Shown: positions 59,131-64,000 of the stretch, piece after piece
Layout: each line of letters starts with the position of its first letter
Numbering within the stretch: position 1 is the stretch's first letter
Assembly: GCF_000379485.1 (NCBI RefSeq)
Contig: NZ_KB902284.1
Span: 38,316 to 102,315 of the forward strand
Direction of reading: 5' to 3'
Length of the DNA: 64,000 nt
Source of the DNA: Wenxinia marina DSM 24838
GTDB lineage: Bacteria > Pseudomonadota > Alphaproteobacteria > Rhodobacterales > Rhodobacteraceae
Made by a program: the position numbers and the translations under genes
The notes under the pieces: model-generated
Seen by the model: only the letters and a program-made list of their open reading frames with translations
Told to the model about the DNA's origin: nothing
Database searches by the model: none

Positions 59131-59988
59131 ATGGCTCTTCCCGAGTTCTCCATGCGCCAGCTGCTCGAAGCCGGCGTTCACTTCGGCCACCAGACGCAGC
59201 GCTGGAACCCTCGCATGGGCGAGTACATCTATGGCGCGCGCAACGGCATCCACATCTTCGACCTGACGCAGACCGTCCCGCTGCTGGACCAGGCGCTGCA
59301 GGTGATCCGCGACACCGTCGCCCGCGGCGGCCGGATCCTCTTCGTCGGCACCAAGCGGCAGGCCCAGCGGCCGATCGCCGAGGCCGCCGAGAAGTGCGCC
59401 CAGTACTACATGAACCACCGCTGGCTCGGCGGCACGCTGACCAACTGGCAGACCGTCTCGCAGTCGATCAACCGCCTGCGGTCCATCGACGAGGCGTCCG
59501 AGCAGGGCTTCGAGGGCCTCACCAAGAAGGAACGCCTCGGGATGGAGCGCGAGCAGGGCAAGCTGACCGCCTCGCTCGGCGGCATCCGCGAGATGGGCGG
59601 CGTGCCGGATCTTCTGTTCGTCATCGACGTGAACAAGGAAGACCTCGCCATCAAGGAAGCCAAGAAGCTGGGCATCCCGGTCGTGGCCGTGGTCGACACC
59701 AACTGCTCGCCCGACGGCGTGGACTACATCATCCCCGGCAACGATGACGCCGCGCGCGCCATCGCCATGTATTGCGACCTCGTCGCCCGCGCCGCCCTCG
59801 ACGGGATGAGCGCGCAGCTCGGCGCCGCCGGCGTCGACATGGGCGCGATGGACCAACTCGCCGAGGACACGCTCGCCGGCGAGCGTGCGGCGGCGAGCCG
59901 CGAAGGCTCCACCGGCGTCGAGACCGGCCACGCGACCACGACGATTCCCGAGGACGCGCCTGTCAACATGAAGGACGAAAACGCCTGA
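59131..59988 (+). CDS. rpsB: 30S ribosomal protein S2
   Basis: 285 residues. [20 protein letters not shown], then [40 protein letters not shown] and [11 protein letters not shown] are typical uS2 sequences; it has a C-terminal tail of about 35 residues beyond the E. coli protein. Binds the 30S head. The 223-nt leader (58908-59130) is gene-free and GC-rich; autoregulation by S2 binding is possible but no known motif was identified. tsf follows after 84 nt. Confidence 0.97.
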   Translation: MALPEFSMRQLLEAGVHFGHQTQRWNPRMGEYIYGARNGIHIFDLTQTVPLLDQALQVIRDTVARGGRILFVGTKRQAQRPIAEAAEKCAQYYMNHRWLGGTLTNWQTVSQSINRLRSIDEASEQGFEGLTKKERLGMEREQGKLTASLGGIREMGGVPDLLFVIDVNKEDLAIKEAKKLGIPVVAVVDTNCSPDGVDYIIPGNDDAARAIAMYCDLVARAALDGMSAQLGAAGVDMGAMDQLAEDTLAGERAAASREGSTGVETGHATTTIPEDAPVNMKDENA

Positions 59989-60014
59989 CGGCGCTTTCGT
60001 CACCGACATGCCAT

Positions 60015-60039
60015 CGGGCCGGTACATCCTTCCGGCCCG
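60015..60039 (+). terminator. Intercistronic hairpin between rpsB and tsf
   Basis: CGGGCCGG (60015-60022) pairs with CCGGCCCG (60032-60039), loop of 9 nt, 26 nt after the rpsB stop. No T-run. A partial attenuator is likely, as in other rpsB-tsf operons where less EF-Ts than S2 is needed or it is regulated separately. Confidence 0.55.
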
Positions 60040-60072
60040 AACCCTGCCCGAATTCGACAAGGAGCACACAAG

Positions 60073-60948
60073 ATGGCGATCACCGCGAGCATGGTGAAAG
60101 AGCTGCGCGAGCAGACCGGCGCCGGCATGATGGACGCCAAGAAGGCGCTGACCGAGACCGACGGCGACATGGACGCCGCGGTCGACTGGCTGCGCACCAA
60201 GGGCCTTGCCAAGGCCGCCAAGAAATCGGGCCGCACCGCGGCCGAGGGCCTCGTCGCCGTCGCCGTGCGTGACGGCCGCGGCGTCGCGGTCGAGGTGAAC
60301 TCCGAGACCGACTTCGTCTCGCGCAACGCCGAGTTCCAGGCGCTGGTGTCCAGGATCGCGACCGCTGCGCTGGACGCGCACTCGCTCGAGCAGCTGAAGA
60401 CCACCGAAGTCGACGGCAAGCCGGCAGAGACGCTGATCACCGACGCCATCGCCAAGATCGGCGAGAACATGACCCTGCGCCGGATGGCCGCGATCGAGGG
60501 CGAGCAGGTCGTGACCTACGTCCATAACGCCGCGGCCGAGGGCATGGGCAAGATCGGCGTGCTGGTCGCGATGACCGGCGGCGACGCCAGCTTCGGCAAG
60601 CAGGTCGCGATGCACATCGCGGCGGCCAGCCCGTCCGCTCTCGGCGAGGGCGACCTCGACCCGGCGCTGGTCGAGAAGGAGAAGCAGGTCCAGATGGACA
60701 TCGCCCGCGAGAGCGGCAAGCCGGAAGCGGTCATCGAGAAGATGATCGAGGGCCGGATGAAGAAGTTCATGGCCGAGTCGACGCTGATGGGCCAGGCCTT
60801 TGTCATCAACCCCGACGTCACCGTTGCCCAGGCGGCGGCCGATGCCGGCGCCACGATCACCGGATTTGTCCGACTGGTCGTGGGCGAGGGGATCGAGAAG
60901 GTCGAAGAGGACTTCGCCGCCGAGGTCGCGAAGGTCGGCAAGGCCTGA
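60073..60948 (+). CDS. tsf: Elongation factor Ts
   Basis: 291 residues: [40 protein letters not shown], and the core [20 protein letters not shown]. The Asp-Phe region TDFV contacts EF-Tu. The C-terminal half has [20 protein letters not shown]. It exchanges GDP for GTP on EF-Tu. ATG 60073 has AAGGAG upstream. In most relatives pyrH and frr follow; here a terminator does. Confidence 0.97.
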   Translation: MAITASMVKELREQTGAGMMDAKKALTETDGDMDAAVDWLRTKGLAKAAKKSGRTAAEGLVAVAVRDGRGVAVEVNSETDFVSRNAEFQALVSRIATAALDAHSLEQLKTTEVDGKPAETLITDAIAKIGENMTLRRMAAIEGEQVVTYVHNAAAEGMGKIGVLVAMTGGDASFGKQVAMHIAAASPSALGEGDLDPALVEKEKQVQMDIARESGKPEAVIEKMIEGRMKKFMAESTLMGQAFVINPDVTVAQAAADAGATITGFVRLVVGEGIEKVEEDFAAEVAKVGKA

Positions 60949-60972
60949 GACGTCACTCCGGACGCAGGTTCG

Positions 60973-61000
60973 ACGGGCCGCCGGGAAACCGGCGGCCCGT
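60973..61000 (+). terminator. Strong terminator of rpsB-tsf
   Basis: ACGGGCCGCCGG (60973-60984), loop GAAA, CCGGCGGCCCGT (60989-61000): a perfect 12-bp stem with a GNRA tetraloop, followed by TTTCCTTTTC. It lies 24 nt after the tsf stop. Confidence 0.92.
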
Positions 61001-61029
61001 TTTCCTTTTCCCGCAACCTCTTGCGACCC

Positions 61030-61050
61030 GCCCCGGCCTTGAGCCGGGGC
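61030..61050. repeat. REP-like palindrome, copy 2
   Basis: GCCCCGGC-cttga-GCCGGGGC, with arms identical to copies at 53974 and 63700. The centre (CTTGA versus CCTGA) differs at one position from the copy at 63700. It lies in a gene-free stretch. Confidence 0.65.
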
Positions 61051-61496
61051 CCGGCCGAGATCATGCGCCAGGATCGCGGCCTCGGGTCAGGCCCCGGGGC
61101 GCGTCCTCGCGGTGGCGGAGCCGGGCTGCTGGAAATGGGCCGGCGGTGCCTCCCGCAGCGCCAGGGAGAAGGGCGCGGGGGACGACACCGCCGGGGGCCG
61201 GCATCCGCCATGGGGACAGGGATGCCACTGCTCGATCAACCGGACGACAGGGCGGAACGCCCGTCCCAGTTACCGCCGGGGGACAACCGGCGGGGTCAAA
61301 GTGCGGACCGCAGAGCCCTGAAATCGCAGGGATTGTGCGGCCCGCTGTTCCATGGCCTTAGGCCACCACTCACGGAACACGACTAATCTGGCAGCCCATC
61401 GACCCTGCCGCCAGTAAGGGAAACCCAACCCTCGGGTCGGAATTTCCTGACTCGCGCCGCGGCGTCAGACGACAGGTTCTGTCGTCGGGGGCCGGG
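61051..61496. other. Gene-free interval between tsf terminator and luxR
   Basis: About 450 nt with no convincing gene. Apart from the palindrome upstream there is a hairpin GACGACA-ggttc-TGTCGTC (61468-61486) just behind the luxR stop, which may end luxR transcription. The stretch 61380-61460 is less GC-rich (ACTAATCTGGCAGCC). I found no tRNA or known RNA. Possibly a degraded mobile element or unrecognised ncRNA. Confidence 0.45.
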
Positions 61497-62252
61497 TTAC
61501 TGGTTGATGACGAACATCTGGTTGTAGAACGCCGCCTTGAGCACCGCCTGCGCCGTCGTCTCGACGTCCAGCGCCTCGCGCGCGAGACGCAGGTGCTTCT
61601 CCACCGTGGCCGCGGTCAGCCCGAGGATCGTCGCGATGTCCTGGGTCGTCTTGCCGTCGCCGACCCATTGCAGCACCTCGCGCTGGCGCTGGGTGAGCTT
61701 GCGGGCGCCGGAATAGGGCAGGGTATGGATCTTGAGGTGCAGCACGTTGTTCAGCATGACGATCTCGTCGCCATGCTCCGCCCACAGCGCATCGACCGCG
61801 TCCTGGCCGAGCCCCGGCCGCGCGGTCAGCGCGACGGCGCCCTTGGTACGATCCGACAATGAACGGAAGCTGATCGTGTAGCCCGCGGTCACGCCCATGC
61901 GGCGATTGAAGTCGATGACCTTCAGCTCGCCCTTGGTCAACCCGTCGGTCCGTGCCATTTCCTGCAGCCAGCTCCAGGAACAGGCGCCGTCATTCTCGAC
62001 CGCCCAGCGGAGCATCGGCGCATGGAAGTACAGGCCGTCGCCGACGAAGGCGTCCATGTACTCGGTGCCGTGGTTCGTCAGCACGACCCAATCCTGCGGA
62101 TCGCCGAGGCTCTGGCCTGAACGGTATCGGGTGAAGCCGTAGATCAGCCGGTCGAAGCCGTAGGCGGCCATGCGCTCGCAGTGCAGCCGCCATAATTCCT
62201 CGTCGGAAACCGCGGCCGTGACCGCGGCGAGGTGCGTAACGATATCGGACAT
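61497..62252 (-). CDS. LuxR-type quorum-sensing-like regulator
   Basis: 251 residues from ATG 62252. An autoinducer-binding-like domain (about 15-170) contains FDRLIYGFTRYRS and GDGLYFHAPMLRWAVENDGA. The GerE HTH is at about 185-240 (KLTQRQREVLQWVGDGKTTQ, then DIATILGLTAATVEKHLRLA). The Asp of the usual DP motif, which binds the signal amide, is Ala78 (HAP). This makes standard acyl-homoserine-lactone sensing uncertain. No luxI is present in the window. A 20-bp palindrome lies 45 nt upstream of the start. The TTG start at 62282 is rejected. Confidence 0.85.
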   Translation of the reverse strand: MSDIVTHLAAVTAAVSDEELWRLHCERMAAYGFDRLIYGFTRYRSGQSLGDPQDWVVLTNHGTEYMDAFVGDGLYFHAPMLRWAVENDGACSWSWLQEMARTDGLTKGELKVIDFNRRMGVTAGYTISFRSLSDRTKGAVALTARPGLGQDAVDALWAEHGDEIVMLNNVLHLKIHTLPYSGARKLTQRQREVLQWVGDGKTTQDIATILGLTAATVEKHLRLAREALDVETTAQAVLKAAFYNQMFVINQ

Positions 62253-62297
62253 GGATCGCCCGTTTGAGTGACGGAGGGTCAAGAATAGGCGTGGTTT

Positions 62298-62317
62298 ACC
62301 AGTTTTAACTGACTGGT
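62298..62317. promoter_or_regulatory. lux-box-like 20-bp palindrome upstream of luxR
   Basis: ACCAGTTTTAACTGACTGGT has perfectly inverted 6-bp arms (ACCAGT/ACTGGT) with 8 nt between, the size of a lux box. For luxR (minus strand) a likely -10 TATTCT (complement of 62282-62287) places the -35 inside the palindrome. Binding here by the LuxR protein would suggest negative autoregulation. Sequence differs from the Vibrio lux box. Confidence 0.6.
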
Positions 62318-62389
62318 CAAAATATATCGCGCAGCTCGAGCCGGCAGGATGCTGTGTTTACATAATACTGATTATGCGATCCAAGTTCG

Positions 62390-63574
62390 CTACTTGACCA
62401 GCAGCCCGCCGGGCGTCGCGCAGAACCGCTCGTGCCCCTTGTCCGTGATCAGGATCGGCTCCGTGATCTCGATCCCCCCGTCGTCCAGCCAGAGCGCCGG
62501 CATGAAGTGGAACGCCATGCCCGGCTGCAGCACCGTCCGGTCGCCGGCGCGAAAGCTCATCGTGCGCTCGCCCCAGTCCGGCGGATAGCTGAGGCCGATG
62601 GAATAGCCGCAGCGGCTTTCCTTGGTGAAGCCGCGGGCCTGCAGCGCGGCGTTGAAGGCGTTCGCGATCTCCTCGCAGCGGTTGCCCGGCATCGCCTTGT
62701 TCAGGGCCGCCACCGTCGCCTCCTCCACCGCCGTCGCGGCGTCAAGGAACTTCTGCGGCGGCCGGCCGAAGAACAGCGTGCGCGACTGCGGGCAATGGTA
62801 GCGGCGGTGCGCGCCGGCAATCTCGAAGAACGTCGTCTCACCGGTGCGCAGCGGCGTGTCGTCCCATGTCAGGTGCGGCGCGGTCGCGTCGAGGCCCGAT
62901 GGCGCCATCGGGACGATCGCCGGATAGTCGCCCCAGTGCCCGCCGGTGCCGCTGATCCCCTGGTGGTAGATCTCGGCCACCAGCTTGTGCTTGGGCATTC
63001 CCGGCTCGGCCACCTCGGCGATACGAGCGTGCATCGCCTCCACGATGGCGGCGGCGCGGCGCATGTAGACGATCTCTTGGCTCGACTTGATGGCGCGCTG
63101 CCAGTTGGCCAGGCCGGTCGCATCGGTGAAGGTCGCGTTCGGGAGGAACGTGCGAAGCGTCCCGTAAGCTTTGGCGCTGAAATAGTAATTGTCCATCTCG
63201 ACGCCGATCCGCGCCGCCCCGTGGCCATAGGCATCGAGGAGCCGGGCGAGGTCCTCCATCGGGTGCCGCTCGGGGTTCTGGACGTAGCCGTCCTCGTAGC
63301 CGTGACAGGCGTCCTCCTCCATGAACACGGTCCGCAGCGCGCCGGCCACGTCCATGAAACGGCCCCACCAGAGCGGCTCGCCCTCCATCCCCAGGATGGC
63401 GGCCTGATGAACGTAGAAGGACCAGCCGTCGTAGCCGGTGAGCCACGCCATGTTGGACGGATCGCTGACGACCAGCACCTCGATCCCCGCCGCCTCCATC
63501 GCGGCGCGGGTCTTCTCGATCCGGTCCCAGTATTCGGCATCCGGGAAAGACGGTGAGGTGCGGGTCGACGGCAT
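62390..63574 (-). CDS. doeA: Ectoine hydrolase-like M24 peptidase-fold enzyme
   Basis: 394 residues from ATG 63574. N-terminal creatinase domain with VSDPSNMAWLTGYDGWSFYV and the M24 domain with NWQRAIKSSQEIVYMRRAAA, TGGHWGDYPAIVPMAPSGLD and HLTWDDTPLRTGETTFFEIA, then GAHRRYHCPQSRTLFF. This pattern matches DoeA/EutD, which opens the ectoine ring to N-alpha-acetyl-diaminobutyrate. No other ectoine genes (doeB/eutE, transporter) are near. An alternative is another Xaa-Pro peptidase/creatinase homologue. Confidence 0.78.
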   Translation of the reverse strand: MPSTRTSPSFPDAEYWDRIEKTRAAMEAAGIEVLVVSDPSNMAWLTGYDGWSFYVHQAAILGMEGEPLWWGRFMDVAGALRTVFMEEDACHGYEDGYVQNPERHPMEDLARLLDAYGHGAARIGVEMDNYYFSAKAYGTLRTFLPNATFTDATGLANWQRAIKSSQEIVYMRRAAAIVEAMHARIAEVAEPGMPKHKLVAEIYHQGISGTGGHWGDYPAIVPMAPSGLDATAPHLTWDDTPLRTGETTFFEIAGAHRRYHCPQSRTLFFGRPPQKFLDAATAVEEATVAALNKAMPGNRCEEIANAFNAALQARGFTKESRCGYSIGLSYPPDWGERTMSFRAGDRTVLQPGMAFHFMPALWLDDGGIEITEPILITDKGHERFCATPGGLLVK

Positions 63575-63699
63575 CGGCGGCTCCTTGGCGGGACGGCGCC
63601 AGCCTGCCCCGCAAGTGACGCTGGGGCCAGAGAAAGTTGTCCGGGTCGCCTTGGTCGGAACCGGCCTTCCAGCGATCCGGCTTCCGCTCTGGCCTACCA

Positions 63700-63720
63700 G
63701 CCCCGGCCCTGAGCCGGGGC
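63700..63720. repeat. REP-like palindrome, copy 3, next to the IS110 element
   Basis: GCCCCGGC-cctga-GCCGGGGC. The arms are identical to the copies at 53974 and 61030. It sits 209 bp before the transposase start codon, near where an IS110 left end would be expected. Confidence 0.65.
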
Positions 63721-63790
63721 CTCGCGCGGAAGGAGCGGCCACCCGGTGGATCGAGGTCCCTGTCTAACGAAATCATGTCAATGTGCTGGT

Positions 63791-63904
63791 GGCGGACGGC
63801 ATCCCGTGAGGTCCCAGGGCTTGGAGCCCGCGAGCCGGCGCGGGAGCCGTCCGCCTTTGGATCGTCAACCTGAACAGTTGCTTGGGGCTGCGTGACCAGA
63901 CCCC
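63791..63904 (+). ncRNA. Structured IS110 leader: candidate bridge RNA
   Basis: Upstream of the transposase ATG. GGCGGACGGC (63791-63800) pairs with GCCGTCCGCC (63846-63855). The stem continues inward as TCCCG/CGGGA (63802-63806, 63841-63845) past one bulged A, and encloses an apical hairpin GGGCT-tgg-AGCCC (63817-63829). Further hairpins follow: CAAC/GTTG (63866-63880) and GGGGCT/AGACCCC (63884-63904, one bulge). IS110 elements are known to encode a bridge RNA in this leader; identity here is inferred from position and folding. Confidence 0.5.
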
Positions 63905-63929
63905 GCACCGACAGGGACAGGAGAAGATC

Positions 63930-64000
63930 ATGACAGAAGAGTGCATCGGCGTCGACGTTTCGAAGCGGTGGATCGACGTGCATCATCCGCAGACCGGCCC
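63930..64000 (+). CDS. IS110-family transposase (DEDD recombinase), 5' part only
   Basis: ATG 63930 behind GGAGAAG. The first residues, MTEECIGVDVSKRWIDVHHP, have the IS110 N-terminal signature (GvDvSK..iDv), where the Asp of GVDVS is the first D of the DEDD catalytic tetrad. The gene runs past the window edge, so the C-terminal Tnp20 Ser domain cannot be seen. Whether the element is intact is not known. Confidence 0.85.
   Translation, partial: MTEECIGVDVSKRWIDVHHPQTG

Noticed and set aside
61021..61386. 121-residue ORF downstream of tsf
   Set aside because: It begins on the REP-like palindrome, is Arg/Gly/Pro-rich and has no start signal or domain.

Overview
The window is a high-GC chromosomal segment of an alphaproteobacterium, most likely a member of the Rhodobacteraceae (Roseobacter/Rhodobacter group). 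I infer this from several traits: a ribosomal protein L21 with a C-terminal helix-hairpin-helix tail, a ChpT phosphotransferase next to a DUF3553 gene, ornithine-lipid genes olsBA, LpxI instead of LpxH, and a short intergenic repeat familiar from roseobacters. No database search was possible, so family names rest on recognised motifs, length and gene order.

Left edge (1-2.6 kb): the end of a genomic island or prophage remnant. It holds the C-terminus of a tyrosine integrase, an AlpA-type regulator, two winged-helix/HTH proteins and small unknown genes. It ends with an orphan Rap1a/Tai-like secreted protein beside the 3' end of a tRNA-Ser(CGA), a typical integration target. 2.8-15 kb: housekeeping genes rplU-rpmA, three overlapping GNAT acetyltransferases, then obgE-proB-(APH(6)-like kinase)-proA, chpT, olsB-olsA, a ThiE-like gene and ssb. 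15-24.7 kb: a lytic transglycosylase, then a minus-strand block with an oligopeptide/nickel-type ABC importer (binding protein, two permeases, fused double ATPase), an MFS carrier and an AraC-type regulator upstream.

24.8-41.5 kb: miaA, then the envelope-biogenesis block pyrH-frr-uppS-cdsA-dxr-rseP-bamA-skp-fabZ-lpxA-lpxI-lpxB. A 3.5-kb RTX-tailed secreted nuclease gene sits between pyrH and frr. This block supplies undecaprenyl phosphate, CDP-diacylglycerol, isoprenoid precursors, outer-membrane protein assembly and lipid A. 41.5-46 kb: a PAS protein, yicC, gmk, a gamma-carbonic anhydrase and a trans-sulfuration enzyme. 46-53.6 kb: the phosphate-starvation regulon phoR-[Pho box]-pstSCAB-phoU-phoB, with a degenerate receiver-like gene divergent from phoR.

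53.7-61 kb: a small lipoprotein, a DUF502 membrane protein, psuK-psuG (pseudouridine breakdown), a DUF4198/HupE pair whose start codons overlap head to head, and rpsB-tsf with a strong terminator. 61-64 kb: a more accessory region with REP-like palindromes, a LuxR-type regulator preceded by a lux-box-like palindrome, and a solitary ectoine-hydrolase-like gene. It ends with the left part of an IS110-family element whose upstream leader folds into hairpins compatible with a bridge RNA. The IS110 leader, the LuxR/lux-box pair and the nuclease insertion are the most interesting points.
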